From: UBA830 sp038146925
Lineage (GTDB): Bacteria > Pseudomonadota > Alphaproteobacteria > MPNO01 > UBA830
Direction of reading: 5' to 3'
Assembly: GCA_038146925.1 (NCBI GenBank)
Contig: JAYQSP010000011.1
Span: forward strand, 496,001 to 560,000
DNA: 64,000 nucleotides
Part shown: positions 1 to 8,900 of the stretch, piece after piece
Numbering within the stretch: position 1 is the stretch's first letter
Layout of the letters: every line of letters begins with the position of its first letter
Notes under the pieces: generated by a model
Seen by the model: only the letters and a program-made list of their open reading frames with translations
Databases searched by the model: none
What the model was told of the DNA's origin: nothing
Position numbers and translations under genes: made by a program

Positions 1-1
1 G

Positions 2-1543
2 ACCTTGTGGATTCCCGGTAATTCCCAGAACTGCGACGCCGGTTTTGACGATTCTGCGGAAGAAGCCGCCACGTATCTGGATCAGCTGATCGGCGAAGAC
101 CGCTTAAGCGAACATCGGCGCATTTATCTGCGCGACGGTCCGGGCGTGATCGATTATCTGGAAGAAAAGACCGACGTAAAGTTTCTGCCCTGCGGCATGC
201 ATCCCGACTATCGTAACAATCTGGCCGGCGCAGGGCTCGCGGGCCGGGCGATCATCCCGGAAAATTTCGACGGGCGGCTGCTCGGGCGGGATTTCGATCG
301 CGTACGGCCGCCAATCCCCGAATTCATGCTGATGGGCGGCATGATGGTCGGCAAGGCGGATATCATCAATCTGCTGGGGCGCTACAAATCATTCCGCGCT
401 TTCCGTCATTCCGCTTCTATCGTCCTGCGCTATCTGGCGGATCGTATTCGTTACCGCCGGGGAACGCGGCTGGTGATGGGAAACGCGCTGGTGGCACGAC
501 TTTATTACAGTCTGAAAAAACGCAACGTGCCCGTACTCTTCGAAAGTCCTATCGATGAATTCGTCTGTGATGGAGGCACCGTGGTCGGCGCCGTTCTCAA
601 TACGCCGACCGGGGTCAAACGCGTTCGGGCCCGCAATGGGGTTGTCCTGGCGACCGGCGGATTTGCCCACAATCCCAAGTTCCGAAAAGCGTTCATGCCC
701 GATCCCACGCCGCCCTATTCGATGGCGCCTTCGACCAACACGGGCGATGGAATGACACTGGCCGAATCGCTCGGCGCCGGGATAGATACGTCCGGTCAGG
801 GAGCAGGATTGTGGTCGCCCGTATCGGTGACCAAACGATCTGACGGGTCGGACGGATTATACCCGCACCTTGCGATGGACCGCGCCAAGCCGGGGCTGAT
901 CGCGGTAAACGCCGCGGGTCGGCGGTTCGTCAACGAAGCGGTGTCCTATCACGATTTCGTCGAGGCAATGTACCGGTCCCACGAAACCGTCGACACGATA
1001 CCCGCCTGGCTGATTTGCGAAGCGGCATTCGTCACCAAATACGGACTCGGTGCGATTCACCCGGAAACCCGGAACCTGCAAAAGCACGCCGCCGATGGCT
1101 ACATCACAGTCGCCGACAGTCTTGAAGCGCTGGCGTCCAAAATCGGCGTCGATACAAACGGTCTGAGGAATTCCGTCAACCGTCATAATGAATTCGCCCT
1201 CACCGGGACCGATGAGGATTTCGGCAAAGGAGATCTGGAACTCAACCGGTTCAACGGCGATCCTGCGCATTCGCCGAACCCGTGTCTCAGACCCATCGAG
1301 AACGGGCCATTCGTAGCGATGGCGGTATGGCCCGCCGAGATCGGTTGCAGCGTGGGTCTGTCGACCGATCCCGACGGTAGGGTGCTCGATGTGGAAGACC
1401 GCCCGGTACCGGGATTGTTTGCCTGCGGAAATGATATGGGTTCGCTGATGTCGGGCTCCTACCCCGGGCCCGGCACGACCCTGGGACCGGCGGTGGTGTT
1501 CGGCTGGCGCGTGGCAATGCATGCCGTTGGTAAATCGGTCTGA
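2..1543 (+). CDS. FAD-dependent oxidoreductase, fumarate reductase / 3-ketosteroid dehydrogenase family (5' truncated by window)
   Basis: This is a flavoprotein of the fumarate reductase / 3-oxosteroid 1-dehydrogenase superfamily, which oxidises or reduces C-C bonds using FAD. The reading frame is open to the window edge. The N-terminal dinucleotide-binding GxGxxG segment is missing, and the visible part begins just before a WIPGN motif that normally follows it, so the true start lies outside the window. A second FAD-contacting GVVLATGGFAHN segment is present. The C-terminus carries the family hallmark GSYPGPGTTLGPAVVFGW preceded by LFACGND. The substrate cannot be deduced. It ends about 100 bases before a molybdenum hydroxylase gene on the same strand, suggesting co-transcription. 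Confidence 0.85.
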   Translation, partial: TLWIPGNSQNCDAGFDDSAEEAATYLDQLIGEDRLSEHRRIYLRDGPGVIDYLEEKTDVKFLPCGMHPDYRNNLAGAGLAGRAIIPENFDGRLLGRDFDRVRPPIPEFMLMGGMMVGKADIINLLGRYKSFRAFRHSASIVLRYLADRIRYRRGTRLVMGNALVARLYYSLKKRNVPVLFESPIDEFVCDGGTVVGAVLNTPTGVKRVRARNGVVLATGGFAHNPKFRKAFMPDPTPPYSMAPSTNTGDGMTLAESLGAGIDTSGQGAGLWSPVSVTKRSDGSDGLYPHLAMDRAKPGLIAVNAAGRRFVNEAVSYHDFVEAMYRSHETVDTIPAWLICEAAFVTKYGLGAIHPETRNLQKHAADGYITVADSLEALASKIGVDTNGLRNSVNRHNEFALTGTDEDFGKGDLELNRFNGDPAHSPNPCLRPIENGPFVAMAVWPAEIGCSVGLSTDPDGRVLDVEDRPVPGLFACGNDMGSLMSGSYPGPGTTLGPAVVFGWRVAMHAVGKSV

Positions 1544-1641
1544 AAACGGCGCGACGCCCTGTCTTGACCCCGACCATACGCTGACGTATGGAACCGAATA
1601 CATGTAAAGCGGCGAGTCATAAGGAAAGACGCGGGAAAACA

Positions 1642-3978
1642 ATGGAATATCAGAAAATCGGTCAGCCGGTCCGCCGTCAGGAAGACGCCAGACTGCTAAC
1701 CGGCCAGGGCCGGTTCAGCGACGACTGGTCAGTGGACGGCCAGGCCCACATGGCGGTGGTCCGATCGACATACGCACATGCAGCGATCAGGGGAATGGAT
1801 ACCTCGGTTGCGAGATCGATGCCCGGCGTGCTGGCGGTATTGACCGGCGAGGATTGCATTACGGACAATCTGTCGCCCATCCCGCATAGCCCGTTGCCGT
1901 CAACCAGGCACGACATGAAACTTCATGGCCCGGGCGGTTCGGACGTGTTTATCGGCAACCACGTGCCGTTGCCGGCTGACAAGGCCCGTTATGTCGGCGA
2001 GGCGCTGGCCATCGTTGTGGCGGAAACGCGCGCCCAGGCGGAAGACGCCGCGGAAGCCGTTCTGGTCGATTACGAGCCGCTGCCCTCCGTTACTGATACG
2101 GCAAAAGCGGCGGAAGCGGGCGCACCGACGATCTGGGACGAAGTCCCCGACAATATCTGTGTCGAGACATTTTTCGGCGACCGGGAAGGCACCGATGCCG
2201 CCTTTACGGCCGCCGATCATGTCGTCGATATGGAGATTTTCATCGACCGGGTCACCGGTGTGCCGATGGAGCCGCGTGCCGCGCTGGGCGACTATGATGA
2301 CGAGACCGGCCGCTACACGATCTATGCCGGGTCCGGCGGGTCGGTCCGTCAGAAACGGGAGATCGCAGAGGTTCTCGGCGTGGACGCCGACGACGTCCGG
2401 GTGATTTCAAAGGATGTCGGCGGGAATTTCGGCACCCGGAACCGGCTCTACGTTGAATTTCCTCTCGTCGGATGGGCGTCACGCAAGACCGGGCGACCCG
2501 TGAAGTGGACCTGCCAGCGTAGTGAGTCTTTCCTTACCGACTACCAGGGTCGAGATCTGGTCACCAGAGTATCACTGGCCCTGAACAAGGACGGAAAGTT
2601 CCTCGGTATGCGGGCTGAAAATCTGTCCAATGTCGGGTCCCGTATGGTTTCCCTGTCGCCGTTGAGCAAGGGTTCCGGCCTGATCACCGGGTCTTATGAC
2701 ATCCCGGTGGCGCATCTCCGGTCCCGTGCGGTGTTCAGCAACACGGCCCCGACAAATGCCTATCGGAGTTCCGGCCGCCCCGAAGTGACTTTCGCGATAG
2801 AGCGGCTGGTTGAAACCGCGGCGGCTGAACTGGGGTTCGATCCAATCGATCTCCGGCGTAAAAACCTGGTCAGCTCCGATCAGATGCCATACCGCAACGC
2901 GGTAGGGATGACGTATGACAGCGGCGAATACGCCAAAAGCATGGACATGTGCATGGAGATGGCCGACTGGGACGGTTTTGAGGCGCGAAAGAAAGAAGCC
3001 GAAGCGCGCGGCATGCTGCTGGGCCGGGGGTTCGCGAACTACGTGGAATCCTCCATTGGAACGCCCCGCGAACAGGCCGAAATTCACGTGCGATCTGACG
3101 GACATATGGATCTGGTGATCGGCACCCAGCCAAGCGGACAGGGGCACGAGACAAGTTTCGCCCAGGTGGCCGCCGAATGGCTGGGCGTCCCGGTCGAAAC
3201 CGTGACAGTGATCGTTGGAGACACCGACATCGTCAAAGTGGGCGGTGGATCCCACAGCGGCCGTTCCATGCGCATGGCAGGGACGGTCATCGTCAAGGCG
3301 GCTGAGGAACTGATTCACAAGGGCAAGAAACTTGCGGCTATCGTCCTTGAAGCCGCTGAAACGGATATTGATTTTCGCGACGGGCGTTTTTCGATCGCCG
3401 GTACCGACCGACAAATCTCGATCTTCGACCTGGCGCAGGCGCTGGACGGCCGCCCCGATCTGCCGGAAGATCTGTCGAACGGGTTGTCTGTCATTGAAGA
3501 CAATTTCATGGAAACGCCGGTGTTTCCGAACGGCTGTCATATCTGCGAGATCGAGATCGATCCCGCGTCCGGTGCGTACGATGTTGTCCGTTACACGACC
3601 GTTGACGACGTCGGCCGGGCGATCAATCCGTTGATCGTCGACGGGCAAACCCATGGCGGAATCGTCCAGGGAGCAGGCGAGGCGCTGGGTGAGCTCTGCG
3701 CGATGGACCCGGAGACCGGTCAGCCGCTGGCCGGATCTTTCATGGACTATCACATGCCGCGGGCGGACGAATATCCGTCGTTCAAGACGGCGCTCAACGA
3801 AGTGCCTTCGCCTACCAACCCCCTAGGCGTCAAAGCGGGTGGCGAGGGCGGGACGACCCCCGCGCTGGCTGTATTGGTCAATGGGTTTGTGGACGCGCTC
3901 CGGCCATATGGCGTGCGCGATATCAGAATGCCTGTGACGCCCCGTAAAATCTGGGAGCTGATCCAGGGAGGTTCCTAG
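1642..3978 (+). CDS. Xanthine dehydrogenase / CO dehydrogenase-family molybdopterin-binding large subunit
   Basis: About 778 residues, the usual size for the large, molybdenum-cofactor-binding subunit of aerobic Mo hydroxylases. These enzymes insert water-derived oxygen into heterocycles or aldehydes. The N-terminus has IGQPVRRQEDARLLTGQG. A GGNFGTRN cofactor loop and an AYRSSGRPE loop (about residue 373) follow. The GGEGG motif places the catalytic glutamate near residue 735. The loop lacks the Cys of true CO dehydrogenase (AYxCSFR), so CO oxidation is unlikely. The ATG at 1642 is preferred over one at 1588 because it has an AAGGAAAG ribosome site and matches the conserved N-terminus. It has no small or medium subunit next to it; the M and S genes lie downstream after a small gene on the opposite strand. 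Confidence 0.9.
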   Translation: MEYQKIGQPVRRQEDARLLTGQGRFSDDWSVDGQAHMAVVRSTYAHAAIRGMDTSVARSMPGVLAVLTGEDCITDNLSPIPHSPLPSTRHDMKLHGPGGSDVFIGNHVPLPADKARYVGEALAIVVAETRAQAEDAAEAVLVDYEPLPSVTDTAKAAEAGAPTIWDEVPDNICVETFFGDREGTDAAFTAADHVVDMEIFIDRVTGVPMEPRAALGDYDDETGRYTIYAGSGGSVRQKREIAEVLGVDADDVRVISKDVGGNFGTRNRLYVEFPLVGWASRKTGRPVKWTCQRSESFLTDYQGRDLVTRVSLALNKDGKFLGMRAENLSNVGSRMVSLSPLSKGSGLITGSYDIPVAHLRSRAVFSNTAPTNAYRSSGRPEVTFAIERLVETAAAELGFDPIDLRRKNLVSSDQMPYRNAVGMTYDSGEYAKSMDMCMEMADWDGFEARKKEAEARGMLLGRGFANYVESSIGTPREQAEIHVRSDGHMDLVIGTQPSGQGHETSFAQVAAEWLGVPVETVTVIVGDTDIVKVGGGSHSGRSMRMAGTVIVKAAEELIHKGKKLAAIVLEAAETDIDFRDGRFSIAGTDRQISIFDLAQALDGRPDLPEDLSNGLSVIEDNFMETPVFPNGCHICEIEIDPASGAYDVVRYTTVDDVGRAINPLIVDGQTHGGIVQGAGEALGELCAMDPETGQPLAGSFMDYHMPRADEYPSFKTALNEVPSPTNPLGVKAGGEGGTTPALAVLVNGFVDALRPYGVRDIRMPVTPRKIWELIQGGS

Positions 3979-3981
3979 CGT

Positions 3982-4146
3982 TCAGCCCAGCAGGAAGAAC
4001 GGCGCGAGCACGACGGCCCAGCAGGCTGAGCCGGCGGCGAGGAAGCACGCCAGCTTCATGCGTGGCGACCAACCGTCGGAGTCATCGCGTTGCTTGGCGC
4101 CGGCAGTGGCGACGTCGGGATGATTGATTACGGCATATTGAGCCAT
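3982..4146 (-). CDS. Small single-pass membrane protein, unknown function
   Basis: A 54-residue protein starting MAQYAVINHPDV, with a strong AAGGAG ribosome site 8 bases upstream of the ATG at 4146. The first half is polar. The second half, from about residue 32, is a hydrophobic segment rich in Ala, Cys, Val and Leu ending PFFLLG, so it is probably a single membrane anchor. It is antiparallel to, and nearly touches, the end of the preceding large-subunit gene. Function not recognised. The longer frame to 4230 has no good start signal. Confidence 0.5.
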   Translation of the reverse strand: MAQYAVINHPDVATAGAKQRDDSDGWSPRMKLACFLAAGSACWAVVLAPFFLLG

Positions 4147-4361
4147 GGGATTTCTCCTTATCCGTCCCAAGTGTGCCTCCATGCCTCTGAAAAAAACGTT
4201 AACGTCCGGCCGGCCCAGAACAATTCGCATAGGTATATGCGCCGGTTTTCCGCGCTTTGGGCTACCATCCCAACCGCGATGTCGATAAGTTGCGTGTATC
4301 TGCGAAACGACGCGTTTCGACCGGAAAAGAACAGGATATTGGATACTCAGGGACGAATTTC

Positions 4362-5231
4362 ATGAAAGCTGCTGCTTTCGACTATGTGCGCGCGGCGGAC
4401 CTCGACGAGGTTTGTCGCCTGCTTGCCGAGGCGGGCGACGAAGAACGTAAAATCATCGCCGGCGGACAGACGCTGGTACCGCTGATGGCGATGCGCATGG
4501 CCCGGCCTGATATGTTGATCGATATCAATGATGTCCCGGGACTTTCGGAGATCGAAGACCGGGGCGATCAGATCGCTATTGGCGGATGTACGCGTCAGCG
4601 CGCAGTTGAAAGATCGGATCTGATATCCGGCCGGCTCCCGCTTCTGGCAAAGGCTGTACGGAATGTCGGTCACATCCAGACCCGCAATCGAGGTACCGTC
4701 GGCGGCAGCATCGTCCATGGAGATCCGTCGGCGGAAATACCACTGGCGGCACTGGCGCTGGAAGCGACCGTCGTTCTGCGGAGCGCGTCGGGGGAAACGG
4801 AAATACCCCTCGACGGGTTTTTCGAGGCAGCCATGGTGACGAATATCGAACCGGAACAGATTCTGACCGAAATCCGCATCCCCGTATGGCAGGGCCACGC
4901 CATCGGCACCGGGTTCAATGAAACCGCCAGCCGGCAGGGCGATTTTGCGATTGTCGCCGCCGCAGCGCAGGTTGAACTCGCGGGGGACGGAACGATCGCC
5001 CGGGCGGCGGTCAGCGCCGGGGGGGTCGCGCCGTCGCCGGTCAAGCTTCGCGGCGTGGAAGCCGCGCTCGCCGGCCGACAAGCCGACGATCTCGATGCAG
5101 CGTTCGAAGGACTCGGCGATGAGATCGATCCCGACACGGATGTCCATGCGACGGCTGCGTACCGTTCCCGCGTCGCAAAGAAACTGGTCGCCCGCGCCGT
5201 TGCCGACGCGGTCGCGGAGGCGAAAAGATGA
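4362..5231 (+). CDS. FAD-binding medium subunit of a xanthine dehydrogenase-family Mo hydroxylase (CoxM-like)
   Basis: 289 residues, typical for the FAD-binding medium subunit that passes electrons from the 2Fe-2S subunit to the acceptor. The AGGQTLVPLMAMRM segment and the RNRGTVGGSIVHGDPSAEIP segment are the two FAD-pyrophosphate and isoalloxazine contacts of this family. The ATG at 4362 begins MKAAAFDYVRA, which matches family N-termini; the frame upstream to 4257 is not conserved-looking. It overlaps the next gene by an ATGA, indicating translational coupling in an M-S-L operon. Confidence 0.9.
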   Translation: MKAAAFDYVRAADLDEVCRLLAEAGDEERKIIAGGQTLVPLMAMRMARPDMLIDINDVPGLSEIEDRGDQIAIGGCTRQRAVERSDLISGRLPLLAKAVRNVGHIQTRNRGTVGGSIVHGDPSAEIPLAALALEATVVLRSASGETEIPLDGFFEAAMVTNIEPEQILTEIRIPVWQGHAIGTGFNETASRQGDFAIVAAAAQVELAGDGTIARAAVSAGGVAPSPVKLRGVEAALAGRQADDLDAAFEGLGDEIDPDTDVHATAAYRSRVAKKLVARAVADAVAEAKR

Positions 5232-5713
5232 GCGAGATGGAGATTACGCTGAACGTCAACGGACGGGATCGCACGGTGTCAGTACCTCCCAGAATGACGT
5301 TGGTGGACTGCCTGCGTGATATGCTGCGCCTGACGGGTACCCATGTCGGTTGCGAGCACGGCATCTGCGGAGCCTGTTCGGTCATGTTCGACGGCGAGCC
5401 GGTACGTTCGTGCCTGATGTTCGCGGTGCAGGCCGAAGGCCACAAAATAACCACTGTCGAGGGCCTCGCCGACGACGACGGAAAGATCAGCGATCTTCAG
5501 GATTCGTTCTGGGAATGCCATGCGATGCAGTGCGGTTACTGCACGCCCGGCATGCTGGTGGCGAGCCAGGCGCTGCTGGCGGAAAATCCCAACCCGGACG
5601 ACAATGAAATCCGCGAGGCCATCAGCGGCAATCTGTGCCGCTGTACTGGCTATCAGCAGATAGTCGAGGCGGTGAAGATGACGGCACAGCGCCGGCGGGA
5701 GGCACGGTCATGA
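5228..5713 (+). CDS. (2Fe-2S)-binding small subunit of Mo hydroxylase (CoxS-like)
   Basis: 161 residues with two 2Fe-2S clusters. The plant-type cluster uses C42, C47, C50 and C62 (GCEHGICGAC). The second cluster uses C102, C105, C137 and C139 (CGYCTPGM and NLCRCTGYQQ). All eight ligands are intact. It starts inside the stop of the medium subunit (ATGA) and its own stop overlaps the start of the following large subunit by an ATGA, so the three genes are translationally coupled. Confidence 0.93.
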   Translation: MSEMEITLNVNGRDRTVSVPPRMTLVDCLRDMLRLTGTHVGCEHGICGACSVMFDGEPVRSCLMFAVQAEGHKITTVEGLADDDGKISDLQDSFWECHAMQCGYCTPGMLVASQALLAENPNPDDNEIREAISGNLCRCTGYQQIVEAVKMTAQRRREARS

Positions 5714-8109
5714 CCGAAGCTCCGACACTGCCCAATTACAGATACGTTTCGCGCAAACGACGGACCAAGGAAGATCGCCGCTTCATAACCGGACGTGGCA
5801 AGTTTGTCGCGGATGTCGACGTTCCCGGGATGAAGCATGTTGCTGTTCTGCCGAGCCCGCACCCCCGCGCTAACATCCTCAGTATAGATAGCAGTGCGGC
5901 GATGGCACTGCCGGGTGTGCATTACGTCCTGACCGGCGACGAGCTGGCGGCAGAAACGAATTCTCTGTTCCATGGACTGGATCTGCCGAACGTCGTCTGG
6001 CATCCGCTGGCGGTAGGCATGACCCGCTATGCCGGAGAATGGGTGGCCGCGGTGGTCGCCGATTCCCGCTATATCGCCGAAGACGCCGCCGAACTGATCG
6101 AGGTCGAGTACGAATCTCTCCCGGCGGCGGTCGATTCCGAAAAGATGATCGACGAGGATCAGCCGCTGGTCCATCCGGCGCACGGAAGCAATGTTCTGTT
6201 CCGCAAGACCTGGGAATGGGGACCTGTCAAAGACGATTTCGCCAGCATGCCTCACACGGTCAGCTACCGGGCGCGCTGGGGACGGTCGTCCACCGTCCCG
6301 ATCGAAACATTCGGCGTGGTCGCCAAGTGGGACGAAATCACCGAAATCATGGATGTCTGGGCGTCGATTCAGATGCCGCAGTATCAGGATCAGATTGCGT
6401 CCGCGCTGCGGATGCCGATGAACAATGTCCGTGTCCATAACGACGTCGACGTTGGCGGCTCCTACGGCGTGAAACGCGGAATAAAGCACACCATATTGGT
6501 CAGTTATCTCGCCAAGCGGCTGGGTTTTCCGGTTCGATTTATTGAGGACCGGCTCGACAACATGTCGGGGGGCGATGCCCATGGACCGGACCGCATCTTC
6601 GATATCACCATGGCGTTCGACGATGACGGGGTCATCAGGTCGATGAAGATCCGCGCGCTGGACGATGTCGGTGCCTATCCCGGCCGCGCGCCGTTACAGC
6701 TCGGCAAGCCGATGACGGCTCTGTGCGGGCCGTATCGCGTGAATTCGATCGAGTACGAGGCGATTTCCGTGACGTCCAACAAGACCGGGCAGGTGCCGGT
6801 CCGGGGTTTCGGACAATCACCGACGAATTTCGCCATCGAAACGGGTCTGGAACGCGTTGCAAAATATCTCGGACTCGACCGGGTGGAAGTGCGGGCGCGT
6901 AACCTGGTCCGCAAGGACGAGTTTCCGTGGAAGATTCCGCCGGGATCGCTATACGACTCCGGCGATTTTCACGCTGTCCTGGAAAGCGCGATCAAGACGT
7001 CCGACTGGGACGACCTGATAGCGAGGCGCGATGCGTTGCGGGCGGAAGGCAAACTGGCAGGGGTGGGAATAACCACATGTCTGGAACCGGGCGGCGGAAA
7101 CAATATTTTCGAATATCTGTTCAATCCGAAACTGGAAATCACGACTTTCGTGGAATCGGTGCTGATCAAGGTCGAACCGACCGGTGCGATAACCGCCGTG
7201 ATGTGCACGACGACGTCAGGGCAGGGTCACGAAACCATGGTGTCGACGATTGCCGGCGAAGAGCTGGAACGGGATCCGGATACCATACGTGTCGTCCATG
7301 GTGATTCCCTCGAAGCTCTGCCGACGCGCAGCCCGGTAGCCAGCCGGATGACCATTGTCCTCGGCACCGCGACGTCGAACGCCGCGCGGGAGATCAAAGC
7401 CAAGATGATCACCATCGCGGCGCACGATCTCGGTGTCGAAAAGGATCAGATCGAATATGCGGACGGCGAATTCAGCGTCCGCGGGCAGCCTGAAAGGAAG
7501 CTTCTGTGGGGCGATGTGTGTCACATCGCGCACAAGCAGTTTCACCGGATGCCGCCCGGCCACGAACTTGGCCTGCAGGCCTATTCCGTGCAACAGGTGC
7601 CGGGGGCCGGCCAACTGCCGAACGAGAAAAACGAAGTCCCCCTGTATCCGTGTTTTTCATTCCAGGCGCATGTGCCGCTGGTCGAAATCGACCCGGATAC
7701 CGGGAAGGTGAAAATCCACGATTACTACATTGCTCATGACTGCGGCACCGCGATCAACCCCGATATCGTGCGCGGCATGATCATCGGCGGGGTCGCGCAC
7801 GGGGTCGGCGCGGCGCTGTACGAAAAGTTCGAATACGATCCGGACGGGCAGTTGCTGGCGGGTACGTTCGTCGACTACCTGCTGCCGTCAGCGCACGAAA
7901 TACCGCCGGTGACGGATATCGAACACTGTACCCCGTCGCCGATGACGTCGCTTGGACAGAAGGGTTCCGGCGAGGGCGGATATCTGGGGGCGCCTGCCGC
8001 GGTGGCTTCCGCCGTCAATGACGCGCTCAGCCCGTACGATATCGAAATCAACGAATTGCCGATCCGCGCGCGCGACATCGAGGCGGCGCTCTACGACAAG
8101 ATGAAGTAA
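5710..8109 (+). CDS. Second xanthine dehydrogenase-family molybdopterin-binding large subunit
   Basis: 799 residues, the catalytic large subunit of the M-S-L operon. It has the N-terminal RFITGRGKFVADVDVPG motif of the aldehyde oxidase/xanthine dehydrogenase a/b hammerhead domain, a VPVRGFGQSP cofactor loop, a GQGHET motif, and a GSGEGG motif with the catalytic Glu near residue 755. The start at 5710 is fixed by the ATGA overlap with the small subunit. It is clearly divergent from the other large subunit at 1642. The two may be alternative catalytic subunits sharing one electron-transfer pair, or the first may form its own complex. Confidence 0.9.
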   Translation: MTEAPTLPNYRYVSRKRRTKEDRRFITGRGKFVADVDVPGMKHVAVLPSPHPRANILSIDSSAAMALPGVHYVLTGDELAAETNSLFHGLDLPNVVWHPLAVGMTRYAGEWVAAVVADSRYIAEDAAELIEVEYESLPAAVDSEKMIDEDQPLVHPAHGSNVLFRKTWEWGPVKDDFASMPHTVSYRARWGRSSTVPIETFGVVAKWDEITEIMDVWASIQMPQYQDQIASALRMPMNNVRVHNDVDVGGSYGVKRGIKHTILVSYLAKRLGFPVRFIEDRLDNMSGGDAHGPDRIFDITMAFDDDGVIRSMKIRALDDVGAYPGRAPLQLGKPMTALCGPYRVNSIEYEAISVTSNKTGQVPVRGFGQSPTNFAIETGLERVAKYLGLDRVEVRARNLVRKDEFPWKIPPGSLYDSGDFHAVLESAIKTSDWDDLIARRDALRAEGKLAGVGITTCLEPGGGNNIFEYLFNPKLEITTFVESVLIKVEPTGAITAVMCTTTSGQGHETMVSTIAGEELERDPDTIRVVHGDSLEALPTRSPVASRMTIVLGTATSNAAREIKAKMITIAAHDLGVEKDQIEYADGEFSVRGQPERKLLWGDVCHIAHKQFHRMPPGHELGLQAYSVQQVPGAGQLPNEKNEVPLYPCFSFQAHVPLVEIDPDTGKVKIHDYYIAHDCGTAINPDIVRGMIIGGVAHGVGAALYEKFEYDPDGQLLAGTFVDYLLPSAHEIPPVTDIEHCTPSPMTSLGQKGSGEGGYLGAPAAVASAVNDALSPYDIEINELPIRARDIEAALYDKMK

Positions 8110-8135
8110 CGAGACACACATTCAGGGAGAGAAAC

Positions 8136-8861
8136 ATGAGTGACGACATACTACTGGAACAGGACGGCCGTATTCTCCGGGCGACATTCAACCGGACGCC
8201 CGATAACGGCGTGTCCGACAGCATGGCCCGGCAATTTTCAGAGGCGATTCTGTCGGCGCATGAAAATTCCGACATGGTGCTGCTGCGCAGCACGGGACCG
8301 GATTTCTGCACCGGACGTGTCCGCGACGACAGTGCCGGGCCTCCATCGCCGGAAGCCTATAGCCGCCGCCCGGAATACGACGCGATCTTTGGCTGTTACC
8401 GCTCTATCAAGGATGCGCAGGTGCCGGTGGTGACCGTTATCGAGGGCCGCTGCATGGGCTTCGGCACAGCGGTAACTGCCGTAAGCGACGTGTCCTTCGC
8501 CAGCAGTACGGCGACCTTCAACATTCCGGAGGTTGGTCATAACGTGATGCCCACGATGGTGATGTCGGCGCTGTACGACCGGATGAACAGGAATGCCATT
8601 CTGTGGATGGCGTATTCCACCGATTTTATCGACGCCGAACGCGCGCTCAATTACGGCCTGGTCAGCAACGTCGTTGAGGCGGATAAGCTCGATGCCGAGG
8701 TCGACCGGTTTTGCGAACTTCTGATCAGCCGTCCCCGCCCGGCAATTCTGGGGCTGAAGGAATATCTCCACAGCGCGCCACGCATGGACGAACAGGGCGC
8801 GTTCGACTATGCCCGCAGCATTCACTCCATGGTGAATACCGCGGCCGCGATGAAAAAATAG
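8136..8861 (+). CDS. Enoyl-CoA hydratase/isomerase family protein
   Basis: 241 residues of the crotonase fold, acting on acyl-CoA thioesters. The N-terminal strand (RILRATFNRTPDNGV), the first oxyanion-hole region around DFCTGR and the second around GRCMGFGTAV are recognisable. The Asp/Glu catalytic positions of true hydratases are not obvious, so an isomerase, hydrolase or ring-opening role is possible. It follows the Mo hydroxylase operon by 26 bases with a GGGAGAGAAAC ribosome site and is likely its last gene. Confidence 0.8.
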   Translation: MSDDILLEQDGRILRATFNRTPDNGVSDSMARQFSEAILSAHENSDMVLLRSTGPDFCTGRVRDDSAGPPSPEAYSRRPEYDAIFGCYRSIKDAQVPVVTVIEGRCMGFGTAVTAVSDVSFASSTATFNIPEVGHNVMPTMVMSALYDRMNRNAILWMAYSTDFIDAERALNYGLVSNVVEADKLDAEVDRFCELLISRPRPAILGLKEYLHSAPRMDEQGAFDYARSIHSMVNTAAAMKK

Positions 8862-8869
8862 GGAAGTTT

Positions 8870-8900
8870 CCGGCCGGTCGCCGGGTATCCCGGCGGCCGG
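8870..8900. terminator. GC-rich hairpin between convergent genes (candidate bidirectional terminator)
   Basis: Between the enoyl-CoA hydratase stop and the convergent epimerase stop lies a strong inverted repeat: CGCCGGG / CCCGGCG around TAT, extended by CCGGC / GCCGG with a small bulge. There is no clear U-tract, so termination is inferred from position and stem strength. Confidence 0.4.

Noticed and set aside
1642..8109. Aerobic CO dehydrogenase
   Set aside because: Neither large subunit has the AYxCSFR loop of form I CO dehydrogenase; they belong to the broader xanthine dehydrogenase family.
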